The notes under the pieces were generated by a model, which was not told where the DNA came from, made no database searches, and worked only from the letters and a program-made list of their open reading frames with translations. A program made the translations under genes and the position numbers. A DNA stretch of 64,000 nucleotides from Bacteroidota bacterium (GTDB taxonomy: Bacteria > Bacteroidota > Bacteroidia > NS11-12g > UBA955), in contig JAEUUL010000022.1 in the NCBI GenBank assembly GCA_016787485.1, positions 177,887 to 241,886 of the forward strand. Direction: 5' to 3'. Below are positions 56,701 through 63,400 of the stretch, in pieces; within the stretch, counting starts at the first letter, position 1, and each line of letters begins with the position of its first letter.

Positions 56701-59438
56701 AGGGGGTAATACTGGGAGCAACTGAATTCCGCATTCCTTCAGGAGGTTCTACCTATACATTCCTGGAAATCACAAGGCCAACAAACTATTATGACCTTCC
56801 GGACATTCAGGTTTCAATGGCAGCTTCCTGCCCGAATCTGGCAGCACCTGACAATTATACTGCAGATGACCAGCCCCTGGAAATGTACTTCCGTCACCCT
56901 TGCAGCGAGGTAACCATCTTGTCTCCGCAAAATGAGTGGGTGATAAAAAAAGCCAGTAACCTGCGCGGAACAGATACAGCAGAGGCCCTGGTGATAAAAA
57001 TGGGAGACTATGACGTGGAAAATCCACTCCTTGAAAGCATTACCCTGCAATACAGCCGCATAGGCTCGGGCAGCAACAATCCCTGGAAAGATATTGCTAC
57101 CATTAAAAGGGATGTGCTGAAACAATATTTCCTGGAAAACAAACTCACCTACAAAACGCCCATTTATCCCTTTACCTGGAATATCCGTGGCAATGCTTCC
57201 ATCATAGACGGAGAATATGAAATACGTGCCAAGGCTAACTGTGGTTCCAGCGGATTTACCCTTTCTCCATCCATTAAAGGAACCATCAACCGCAGCAGTG
57301 TAAATATGGTGGGCGTGCCAGAACCCGCAGATGGTATACTGAGTCTGGGTGACAACATTTCAGTTACCTTCTCCAACGAGATACTGCCTGATACTTTCAG
57401 CATGAAATACAAGTTTGTGAATGCAAATGACACCACGCAGGTTATCCCTGCCACGGTGACCATTTCCGGCAAACTGCTCACATTTACACTCACTCCCGGC
57501 CTGGCTGCACTCGACGGCACCATGGTGCGGGCCATGCTGGACGGTGTAAAAGACCTGAATGAAAATGCACAGGATGCACCGATTATTTGGGAATTCCTGG
57601 TGGTGAACAATCCGCTGTACTGGAATCCGAGAGTGTTGAATCTGGAAGTATATGCAGGAAGCAAACCCACCATCAACGTAGATCTGGTGAACACCAAAGA
57701 TGGACCGTATACCGCAAACCTGAGTATGGTAAAGGTAAGCAACATCAGCAATCTGAGTGGAGCTTCATCTGTAACTGTACCTGCTCGTGGCAAAGTAACA
57801 GTGGGCCTCGTTGTGGATGCTACAACCCGCAACCCCGGGGTATATTCAGACACGGCCATCGCCGCGGTTACCACCGGTGGATTCAAACCGCTGAAAATAC
57901 CCGTAAGGGTTACGGTACTTCCCCGCCCTGTTTACTGGAACGTGGATCCGGCCAAATTCCCAAGCAACTCCACCATCGTATGTAACTACATGCTGGACAG
58001 CAATGGAATACTCAGCAAAGACACCCTGGATAAAATTGCCGCCTTTATAGACGGTGAAATCCGTGGTGTAGCCAATATCGTGAAAACCGGAAACTACTAT
58101 TGTGCATACCTCAATGTAGCCGGCTACACAGCAGACAACGGCAAGAAAATCAAATTCTACGTGTGGAATGCCAAAACCGGCACAGAATACGCGGCCAATC
58201 CCAGAGGGACCATCACCTTCCTGGCCAACGACTGGAAAGGCACAACACCAGACCCGCGTGTATTTGATGTAAAAACTTCGCAGGATTCCGTACGATATAT
58301 CCCCCTGAAGGCCGGATGGAATTACCTGGCTCTGAATACCACACAGAAAGATATGTCTGTATCCAATATACTGGCCGGACTCCGCGCCTCTGATGGAGAC
58401 GTTATCCGCACCCAGGATGCCAGCGCACATTATAACGCCGGCACAGGCCAGTGGGTAGCCCTGAGTGGTGGCATAAACAACATCAGTACAGACGATGGCT
58501 ACATGCTGTTCCTGAACCGAACTGACACCATGAAAGTGAGTGGTAAGGCAGCAGAGTTGAACAATGTACAACTCAATTCGGGCTGGAATCTGATAGGTAA
58601 CCCTTATCAGGGCAATCAACCCATCAATGCAGCATTTAAAGATGCCGGTATCAGCCACAGAGCCAAAATCAAAAACGATGTTCAGGCCGCCGAGTATGAC
58701 AGTGCCAGCAAAACCTGGAGTGGATTTACCAGCCTGCAGGTGAACAAGAGCTACATGCTTAAAAACAGCAAAATAGGCCTGCTCACCTATCGCCGTGGAC
58801 TGGACCTGAACTGCAGCGCCCTGCAACCCACCGCGCACGAAAACAACATGACCTTCCTGGCCAGCGTAAAACTCAATGGCAATGAAGTGAACAATGGTGA
58901 TGTGTATGTGCGGGCCTTTGTAAAAGATGAGTGCCGCGGCACAGGTCGCCTGGAATTTGTTCCTGCAACCAACCGCTATATGCTCAACCTCTTTGTATAT
59001 ACCGATACAGGTGACAAATTTGTTCAGTTCAAAATTTATGATGCAGGCAATAATATCTGGTATAATGTGCCCGACAGCCTGCCAGTAAAAACCGACTGGA
59101 TTTATGGAAAACCAGCTGTGCCTTACATGTTTAGCAACCAGCGTGATGTAACCGGTGTAAATACCCCCGGCAGCAAGGCCATTGCCCTGCGTGTGATGCC
59201 CAACCCCAGCAGCTCCGACTTTAAAGTGGAATTCCACACTGCACAGGCCGGGCCCATGCAGATTGCCCTGTATGATGAAATCGGCAAATGCATACTCAAT
59301 CAGAAAGTACAGGCCAAAGCCGGACTGAACGAGTTCAGGATTCAGTCTGCCAGACTGGGAATCAGTCATGGACTGTACTTCCTGCGGGTGGGCAATGACC
59401 AATCGCAAAGCACCTTGAAACTGATGAAAACCGACTAA
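47754..59438 (+). CDS. Giant T9SS-secreted multimodular surface protein
   Basis: A single frame of 3,894 residues from the ATG at 47754 (signal peptide ending KTQAQ). Approximate layout: FG-GAP/beta-propeller-like repeats 30-430 (recurring FG.SVA...A.VG.P and G.VYVYK); about 15 FN3-like modules between 435 and 2000, with the recurrent pattern LSW...F.IYRDG...I..T.....Y.D......YTYR; carboxypeptidase-regulatory/CNA-B-like modules near 706-806, 1283-1383, 2006-2096 and 2100-2200; an unrecognised core about 2450-3180; an Ig-like SbsA-type domain near 3190-3290; further beta domains; and a T9SS type A sorting domain 3807-3894 (VMPNPSSSDFKVEF ... SHGLYFLRV). It is probably an adhesin or scaffold on the cell surface; the ligand is unknown. 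It ends at a terminator. Confidence 0.9.
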   Translation: MKNTNNPCLMTGILLASSFLTNHKTQAQLNPPPFKQVQKQIPASVAANDNFGSSVATYSNKLIVGSPNQANLSAVRTGAVHVYKGENGNWGTPTALYPPAGVPAGAQFGKSVAVNRNWALVGTPNDNKKVAGSGSAFVYQYDSLTNSWTYKTNINSFNNGSSGANNLGYAVAMNGNYAFIGVPLDDTLQTTNSNNNTGLVLVYKITGNSWTLVSRLTTPAGTVTNENFGWSIACTETELFINAPLAQGNKGVVYRYVLNNGNWLYAGTIMGSVQIGYFGRGGIAVERRLLAVTNCYLSGSATYTGGADIYQDTNGRGAWVWTGKVTPPGAPGFTYLGYNGNLTQTGSVAVSGDMVLLGHPNYSSAKGSVYAFRKQSDQWTLDNTWVASDGKNGDQFGISLAMNGNYAVAGANNTTDKGASSGSVYYFRSPDIVASDRVADGYIDVAWRVSTNGALTNPPSAVYLQVFDSTNQKEVYKQVYDDISGSPILEGNLRHWVKPNTQNKYQLKLIKYGSGKILGNVYSDTGSTLAYLPPYFVSSTPTTSYPESVYLQFNSNSTYHSKLQLYRDGKKIAILDTSEKFYTDKVLIDNAGSIKNGQTYTYCLEGINETTKEKTTQACGTGGTIPINFQASDKQYPNKVQLSWNNMANFAQYLVIERDGTRLTSMLGDKTSYEDVNAIPGFNHVYKLTLDNGNDGKFSQRDSGSISANGTIRGMVTNKTGGFGVKGVKISLNGFANGDTVSMTTLTDNTGSYAFTSIYYYTQSTFTLTASYSGANFTENGLQTTLKISNPNAVVNFESDITIKDLPPGKFNISAFDVKASSTDDQADVSVSYTCSDTVQFIIKRDKAVIGSYVVYPGLTSPFTTADAGGIPGQFYTYSLDAYYITKTGYYRSTLYDTLSYPRVLPLSAGNVVIVANTNNANIYISWSHSSRNNGGVAVYRNGTRIGDYKGAGDGYFFDYSGSNGKTMNYSLRSFIIASDGNRYESNPVSKPSINYPQLKAISNGLIQPTTENYMQLSWTYPFDFRTYNFSGVKIVRYTGAQVDTIATLTNSAPTIFTDRNFDFTNAGLYYKVFTYKNPNSLDTGTKLMYGAALTLPTPSSLTATTNLEGTIMAAWTYPTRTQIDGFRVISNTSPKPDTAWKAANEMQNWLALPSTYTNASINIRVAAYRLVNGKFLLSNNASANGASASFSGGNMPAVTHFVATKNLPDKVTLTWEYPSYYLPDFKIYRDNVLIGTVSGDARLYNDLGVTDALSHLYRIQPTLTNPADKGRMSSTHGRRAYSARVQGIASNINNGAGVIGAQVDLFERFLYSAPSTYAYRKFASTQTDSSGFYEFTDLNLFNKDSIGVGIYSPGHLFNPGFKGFKSSVEEKNYVVNFEDTVMPAASSGKTISKPIAFRATANPLLQSVELHWNTNGPNFTGFKVYRGLELLQTIAGSQSRIYIDKGGAPGIVYTYRVKCYWEDEPGHFVESEYALAYAATPELAPVTNMASTPFNDYLQLSWNHANDLHTYYEIKRNGKLMDFVATGVGMTWNDTTGVQGINYTYQITSVLVKTDGIYRSTATTLTATYPMIPMVSSLTAGLDSNTVVLSWNPGSNYADYFNIYRDGVRIGSTKAIRSTGLKNKYLDTTGKPFTSYRYEVRQGYKRGAGVYEGKTSFADQVFPALAGAHNVSVSSLTGQDKVRITWKYNYKAGTGFKVYRRINGSGTLENLTPSALGRYTFTFEDITGIPGSNYVYYVEAQDIRLNTPIAFRQVASALVNFPSISNPYATGGGISDQNVLSAYWSHNSTDPALSFEIREDSSYLFWQWNVNCSNPAGSCLYTINAQSSRSVTYPAIPGTMRNWTKLNHTASNRTYSQGGFHCCNGYCCNYPGTVSYTDYFYIRAVKNVGGINYYSSWISITLNPYTPPRLSNSEISAFSASKGTFDNKVLITWTFTGYVAGVKSFKIFRDNNLLESVDANQTDYNDQDPVPGKKHIYSIHVEYQSGGTNTGRIGKSDYGWSIPNGEITGAVVTSQGNNGVPGVTLEASTVVEGNTYRYTTTTDAEGKYEFTGLYYGKSSTYTVKATMAGHQFVKNSQTTSLDYTVNRAVLPDFLDQTAYVITGIVKRTDACPLDSVKVKMITRYKNNSTAKTDEVYTTSSGRYSFNIDPNDPNLQSITVTVSDTQTITSGSTSRTSYYKFNGVQKTGKVYSWTTFTSFPFVTNQDINDNMLYAVNLIVRSTCGSLGNYRFKVDVIADNGCFRKTYVTQLNGRLPLQYLPPYSYKIVVSGVTPSNANSNVFVDYLSVRPISLDLEEIHNNGGAQKVILGTMPSTDVDMIYHKLPQIAIGGVGTYLCDDPNNPILWKQNDSLFLTMRVTENHAGNQCDVDNGFLVVKNSGAQKELDTVWLNPLTKRFNDYRFRVGDPFNVAPFTKPLIIEYHTESDGFLAELIKPVIIDGTVAQQGSDVIVTAGDKNQFQMPLMVLRDPPGDQSYSYIEAGTTLTRTLNISDKNSGYGGIKSENEFEIFGIGAAFDTEFKAAGGTGNEASFEVSVTTKTRIQTPDDNSVINADNTNFLLGNAGDVIVGAGIALKYGINERIAVDNANCKITKSSIVSISPEKINTTWVYTVDQIRKLIQDYRNDSSNVDSDRYIIEGKTKDQTKQDLHALIRNWESVLKYHLVDNVPYIALCNTSNYDKLPEPFKSQAKEYARNGYCKSIGTYTTEMPGGKEVFKPNREIKWTSDLMDKYNKVGKIIRDLSSDDWQLKFRDGLIYSDGVLNNVNLNDGYKEMYGLDAENITFSGNTNFEKSVTVAKSESRSYNQFWSIDWDNFAGVTYDQEFNVITLAGFGVYAGFLKTIAGIKGRTGAIFGYNHEFERSRGNEKVEENTTGYVLTDNDAGDQFSVSVFRGNDPMQTPFFELLGGRSSCPPEPGTIYRDQPQITLEDVDGNFYNPVQRDLDPNKPFVLPLKLSNKAPEIFNEEHYFTFSQVQNYNNYGAKLVNQGVILGATEFRIPSGGSTYTFLEITRPTNYYDLPDIQVSMAASCPNLAAPDNYTADDQPLEMYFRHPCSEVTILSPQNEWVIKKASNLRGTDTAEALVIKMGDYDVENPLLESITLQYSRIGSGSNNPWKDIATIKRDVLKQYFLENKLTYKTPIYPFTWNIRGNASIIDGEYEIRAKANCGSSGFTLSPSIKGTINRSSVNMVGVPEPADGILSLGDNISVTFSNEILPDTFSMKYKFVNANDTTQVIPATVTISGKLLTFTLTPGLAALDGTMVRAMLDGVKDLNENAQDAPIIWEFLVVNNPLYWNPRVLNLEVYAGSKPTINVDLVNTKDGPYTANLSMVKVSNISNLSGASSVTVPARGKVTVGLVVDATTRNPGVYSDTAIAAVTTGGFKPLKIPVRVTVLPRPVYWNVDPAKFPSNSTIVCNYMLDSNGILSKDTLDKIAAFIDGEIRGVANIVKTGNYYCAYLNVAGYTADNGKKIKFYVWNAKTGTEYAANPRGTITFLANDWKGTTPDPRVFDVKTSQDSVRYIPLKAGWNYLALNTTQKDMSVSNILAGLRASDGDVIRTQDASAHYNAGTGQWVALSGGINNISTDDGYMLFLNRTDTMKVSGKAAELNNVQLNSGWNLIGNPYQGNQPINAAFKDAGISHRAKIKNDVQAAEYDSASKTWSGFTSLQVNKSYMLKNSKIGLLTYRRGLDLNCSALQPTAHENNMTFLASVKLNGNEVNNGDVYVRAFVKDECRGTGRLEFVPATNRYMLNLFVYTDTGDKFVQFKIYDAGNNIWYNVPDSLPVKTDWIYGKPAVPYMFSNQRDVTGVNTPGSKAIALRVMPNPSSSDFKVEFHTAQAGPMQIALYDEIGKCILNQKVQAKAGLNEFRIQSARLGISHGLYFLRVGNDQSQSTLKLMKTD

Positions 59439-59454
59439 TAAACCCCAACATTGT

Positions 59455-59486
59455 AAAAAAGGGAGCCCAAAAGGCTCCCTTTTTTA
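59455..59486 (+). terminator. Intrinsic terminator after the giant gene
   Basis: GGGAGCC (59461-59467) pairs with GGCTCCC (59473-59479), with an A-run before and a T-run after. Confidence 0.9.
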
Positions 59487-59519
59487 TTTACCAAAACCCG
59501 TAACTTGCAATCAATACAC

Positions 59520-61004
59520 ATGAATCGCCCGATTTTATTCTATGCTGCAGGATTGTTCATGATAATCTGTATGGGTTTTGCACTGCAAAAGCGAACCTTT
59601 CATTCCGGCCAAAAACCGGAAACATCTCTCATTCCCGCAGGGATGGTGCTGGTATCCGGCAATGAAGAGATCAGACCCTTTTTAATTTCGGCACTGCCCG
59701 TTTCCAATATGGATTACTTCATCTATCAGCAATGGCTAAATAAGGTGTTTATTGATTATCCGGAGGTATGGCTCAGCAGTAAAATCAAAACATACAAATC
59801 AAACCCTGTATTCAACGACCCTGCGGAAACCGATTACATGGGTCACCCTGCTTATGCCGCATATCCCATTCGCGGAGCCAGCTGGATGCAGGCCATGGAA
59901 TACTGCGCCTGGCGCACAGACCGGATCAATGAAGCTGTCTGCATTGAATTGGGAGGATTAAAATGGGAAGAAGAATTAAAATGTACAATTTCTGAAAACA
60001 ATTTTCAAACTGAGGCTTACATCAACGGACAATTTGAGTTCTGTCACAAATTCAACCGGTATGATTCGTTGTTAAAAGGCAACCGGATTCGCGACAATTT
60101 TTCAACTGTATATGACATCAATCCGGTAAGGGATTTTCCCTTCTTTCACTACGGGGGCAGGCTTCCTACCGAGGAAGAATGGCTGTATTTTCAACAATCC
60201 AAAGTAAACAAACCTGCATCATTTGTGGGAGATTTTCAACGGAATATTGCATCATATACTGGTGTTTCAGCAGCACAAACCCAATGGACAGAAAAGCAAA
60301 TCTCAAAAGCCCGGGAGGTTTCTTTCTCTGCGGATTTTACAGAGTGGATGCTGGAAGCCGAAATGCAGGTAAAAAATTATAAACGCAATTACATCCGCAT
60401 GTTTGCAGAAAACCATATGGCTCCTCAGAATGCAAACCTGTTTTTGGACGCGTATGGCAGCCTGGATCAAAAAGACAGCTTGGGCCATTTCCCTTTTCGT
60501 ATTATGGATGTAACGCCGGGCGGGGAAGCGCTTATCACCTTCCGGTACGGGAGCCGGTATTACAAGTACCGGGCTGTAAATTTAGAACCAGACAGAGAAA
60601 TGGCCGATTCGATAGAAACATGGTACCGCCGGTCTTTTATCTGCAATCCCGGGGTGGCCATGCGCACTCCCAATCCCGGCCTCAATTACGCCCAGCGGCA
60701 TATGAGTATAGCAGGCAATAGAATGTGGTTGTCCAACTGGAAAACGGCTTTTAACCTGACCACAGAAATGCCGCCCTTTGTTTCAGTGGAAAATGACATT
60801 GCCTTCTTAAGAAACGAAACAACATACCAGGGTCTTACGACTGATACCTGTTTGGGCTGCCGGGAAGAACTGGGTATTTACAGGTTAAGAAGAGGGAAAT
60901 CACAACGATTGCAGGGACTGGAAAATATCGGGTATGAAAACACGGGATTCCGGTTTGTTCTACCCTGGTATGGCTACGCCCTGCCGAGACCCATCGAATG
61001 GTAA
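59520..61004 (+). CDS. Formylglycine-enzyme-fold (SUMF1/GldJ-like) membrane-anchored protein
   Basis: A 494-residue protein from the ATG at 59520. An N-terminal hydrophobic helix (about 4-22) anchors or exports it. The SUMF1/FGE-sulfatase fold is recognised from PVSNMDYFIYQQWL, HPAYAAYPIRGASWMQAMEYCAWRTDRIN, and GRLPTEEEWLYFQQ, plus a C-terminal NTGFRFVLPW. Bacteroidota use this fold in GldJ and GldK, components of gliding motility and T9SS. The canonical FGE copper-binding cysteine pair was not seen, so a structural role is more likely than sulfatase activation. It directly follows the giant T9SS cargo gene (terminator between). Confidence 0.75.
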   Translation: MNRPILFYAAGLFMIICMGFALQKRTFHSGQKPETSLIPAGMVLVSGNEEIRPFLISALPVSNMDYFIYQQWLNKVFIDYPEVWLSSKIKTYKSNPVFNDPAETDYMGHPAYAAYPIRGASWMQAMEYCAWRTDRINEAVCIELGGLKWEEELKCTISENNFQTEAYINGQFEFCHKFNRYDSLLKGNRIRDNFSTVYDINPVRDFPFFHYGGRLPTEEEWLYFQQSKVNKPASFVGDFQRNIASYTGVSAAQTQWTEKQISKAREVSFSADFTEWMLEAEMQVKNYKRNYIRMFAENHMAPQNANLFLDAYGSLDQKDSLGHFPFRIMDVTPGGEALITFRYGSRYYKYRAVNLEPDREMADSIETWYRRSFICNPGVAMRTPNPGLNYAQRHMSIAGNRMWLSNWKTAFNLTTEMPPFVSVENDIAFLRNETTYQGLTTDTCLGCREELGIYRLRRGKSQRLQGLENIGYENTGFRFVLPWYGYALPRPIEW

Positions 61005-61011
61005 TTTATGA

Positions 61012-61986
61012 CTAAAACCACTTTTTACGGCGCATATACCACACCAGTCCGCCTGTAATCAACAGCATCACCAGCCAAATGAAATAATACCCGTATTTCC
61101 AGTGGATTTCAGGCATCACCTCGAAATTCATCCCATACACGCCCACAATAAAGGTGAGAGGGATGAATATGGCACTGATGACCGTGAGGGTTTTCATGGT
61201 GTTGTTCAGCATCAGATTCTGGTTGCTGTGGTGCAGATCGGTAAGGTCGCGAAGCATTTCGCGGAAGTTTTCAAAATGCGACTGCAATACGCCCAGGTGG
61301 TCGATGATGTCGCGGAAAAGCGGGAGGTTTTGCTTGCGGATCAGATTGGGATTTTCTGTACGTATGCGCTGCATTTCCTCGCGCAGCGGGATCGTGAATT
61401 TCCGCAGGCCATTCAGTTCCCCTTTGTATTCCATTATGCGGGGCAACAGATTATAAGCCGGTTTGCGTATCATGGTCACTTCCATATCCTCAATGGGTGC
61501 ACGGTAGGTTTCCAGCATGGCCAGGTATTCGTCCACCACAGCGTCGATGAGGTTCAGGAACAGGTATTCAGCTCCGTTTTTGGACATGCGTTTGTAGTTC
61601 ACCCTCAGTTTTTGCCGCACATGGTCAAATACATCTCCTTCGCGGTTTTCCTGTATGCTTATCACATAATTCTCACCCAGCAGCAGGCTCACATGTTCGC
61701 GCACCGGCATTGCCGTAAGGCCGTGGCGGTAAATCATTTGCAGGCTCATAAAGCCCACCTGGTCAAACATTTCGAACTTGGGCAACTGGGCCTTGCTCAA
61801 GATGTCTTCCACCATCAGCGGGTGCAGGCCCAGTTCATTTACCATCAGTTCAAAATCTGCGATGGCACTGGTTTCCAGATTCAGCCAGTTGATACAGCCG
61901 GGTTCAAACCGGGCATATAACTCCCCAAAGCCGGAAGCCCGCAATTCCTGCAGCTCCGCTTCTGAATATCTGATTAGTTCTGGCAT
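61012..61986 (-). CDS. corA: Magnesium/cobalt transporter CorA
   Basis: A 324-residue pentameric Mg2+ channel. The long cytoplasmic alpha domain is followed by two C-terminal transmembrane helices; the selectivity motif YGMNFEVMPE sits at the end of the first. A TATTTTTG box (62015-62008 on the minus strand) precedes the ATG by 21 nt. Confidence 0.95.
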   Translation of the reverse strand: MPELIRYSEAELQELRASGFGELYARFEPGCINWLNLETSAIADFELMVNELGLHPLMVEDILSKAQLPKFEMFDQVGFMSLQMIYRHGLTAMPVREHVSLLLGENYVISIQENREGDVFDHVRQKLRVNYKRMSKNGAEYLFLNLIDAVVDEYLAMLETYRAPIEDMEVTMIRKPAYNLLPRIMEYKGELNGLRKFTIPLREEMQRIRTENPNLIRKQNLPLFRDIIDHLGVLQSHFENFREMLRDLTDLHHSNQNLMLNNTMKTLTVISAIFIPLTFIVGVYGMNFEVMPEIHWKYGYYFIWLVMLLITGGLVWYMRRKKWF

Positions 61987-62070
61987 TTGGTACCGAATTC
62001 AATCATCCAAAAATAAGGAAAACCCAGAAACTCCGTTACATTATGCAATTGTTTAAAGATAAAAGGTCAT

Positions 62071-62101
62071 TTTGATTTATCATAGTTTCATTTTACATTT
62101 G
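62071..62101 (+). promoter_or_regulatory. Promoter of the C10 protease gene
   Basis: TTTG (62071-62074), 19-nt spacer, TACATTTG (62094-62101), a perfect consensus. The -7 box ends only 4 nt before an ATG at 62106, so the transcript should start at or next to that ATG and be leaderless or nearly so. Confidence 0.75.
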
Positions 62102-62122
62102 AAATATGAAGGGTAAATTATT

Positions 62123-62174
62123 TGTCTGCTTGTCTGCTTGTCTGCTTGTCTGCTTGTCTGCTTGTCTGCTTGTC
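62123..62174 (+). repeat. 8-bp tandem repeat (TGTCTGCT), 6.5 copies, in a signal peptide
   Basis: Six perfect TGTCTGCT units (62123-62170) plus TGTC (62171-62174). They lie between the ATG at 62106 and the protease coding frame. Since 8 is not a multiple of 3, each gain or loss changes the reading frame. Confidence 0.95.
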
Positions 62175-63397
62175 GCAAACAGCAAGGTATTCAAAAAAGG
62201 AATTTAAAAGTATCTGAGCCTGTCATTTCCATTGACCTGGCCACTAAAATCGCATCCAGGATAAATCTACAAAAGTATTTTGAAAAAGTACCTTTACAAA
62301 AACGGTCCTACGACTCCTTGTTTTTCAATTCAATCATTTCATCTTATACAGTAAATGATACGAATAATTTACCTGCGTTTCATGTGTTCAATTTCGGTGA
62401 TGAAAAAGGATGGCTGATATTGAGTGCCGACGTCCGCATGCAACCCATACTGGCGTATAATACTTCCGGCTCATTTGAAACATCTGACGATATTCCATCA
62501 GGTCTTGGAGATTGGCTAGATATCACGATAGGATTAATAGAAGGGCTTAGGGACTCAACTGTTAATGCCGATTCAATGGGTATCTGGAGTTGGCAGCATT
62601 TATTAAGCAATACCTATCTTCCTTCGGAAGTCCAGACATTATTGCCGGACGATATTGAATCCTATTCATCACTTCCACCCTGTGGATCAAACACGGTCTC
62701 TACTGGTCCATTATTGCCTTGTCAGTGGGGGCAATGGTGCTCCTATAATAGTAATTCGCCAACTTGCTCCACTGCAGCCTGCGGGTTTATGCCCACTGGC
62801 TGTGTTGCAACTGCCACAGCACAAATTATGAAATATTGGGGTCAACCTTCCACTCTCTGGAATTTTAGTGCCATGCCAAACAACAATGGTAATGCAGGTG
62901 TAGCTTATTTAATGAAGGATATAGGTAACGAATTAAACATGAATTGGTCATGCAGCGAATCTTCGGCATTTACCGAAGATGCAGCAAGTGTTCTAAAAAA
63001 CTATTACAACTACTCGTCTGCAAACTATGTTAATTATAGTCGTTCTGCAATGCTTACTGATATTTGGAACGGCAAACCTGGTATTCTCAGAAGTTGCAGA
63101 TCTCAAACAGTCCAAAAGAAAAAATGGTGGCAATTTTGGAAAGTAAAATACAAAACTGAGAATTGCCATGCCTGGTGTTATGACGGAAATCAATACATTG
63201 ACAAGTGTGGAAAACGCCTGAATGAAACAGTTCATATGAACTGGGGCTGGCACGAAGTAGACTTTATCGCTGGTCAATGGGTATCCTCAAATCGAGATTT
63301 CAATGGTTTTTATAACATTTCCAATTGGACAATAGACAATCCGGAACAATGGAATTATCAATACGCCAATGGGATGGTTAAAAACATTGCCTGGTAA
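62138..63397 (+). CDS. C10 (streptopain-type) cysteine protease lipoprotein, phase-variable, OFF here
   Basis: The open frame (419 residues from a TTG inside the repeat) is a peptidase C10 protein. A Spi/propeptide-like region runs about 25-180; the catalytic cysteine is C222 in TGCVATATAQIMKYW; the histidine is H344 in CHAWCYDG, followed by ETVHMNWGW. The frame opens after a TAA at 62114 and has no ATG. The only sensible start is the ATG at 62106, which sits directly behind a perfect promoter but is in another frame and reads to a TAA about 33 codons later. Loss of one 8-bp unit would join the ATG to this frame and give a signal with lipobox LSAC. So the gene looks switched off by repeat number. 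Base composition is AT-rich compared with the rest of the window. Confidence 0.85.
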   Translation: MSACLLVCLSACRKQQGIQKRNLKVSEPVISIDLATKIASRINLQKYFEKVPLQKRSYDSLFFNSIISSYTVNDTNNLPAFHVFNFGDEKGWLILSADVRMQPILAYNTSGSFETSDDIPSGLGDWLDITIGLIEGLRDSTVNADSMGIWSWQHLLSNTYLPSEVQTLLPDDIESYSSLPPCGSNTVSTGPLLPCQWGQWCSYNSNSPTCSTAACGFMPTGCVATATAQIMKYWGQPSTLWNFSAMPNNNGNAGVAYLMKDIGNELNMNWSCSESSAFTEDAASVLKNYYNYSSANYVNYSRSAMLTDIWNGKPGILRSCRSQTVQKKKWWQFWKVKYKTENCHAWCYDGNQYIDKCGKRLNETVHMNWGWHEVDFIAGQWVSSNRDFNGFYNISNWTIDNPEQWNYQYANGMVKNIAW

Positions 63398-63400
63398 ATC

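Noticed and set aside
57846-59408. A 520-codon open frame on the minus strand inside the giant gene
   Set aside because: It lies wholly opposite a clear secreted protein with a sorting domain, its translation has no recognisable domain, and it results from the codon bias of the sense strand.
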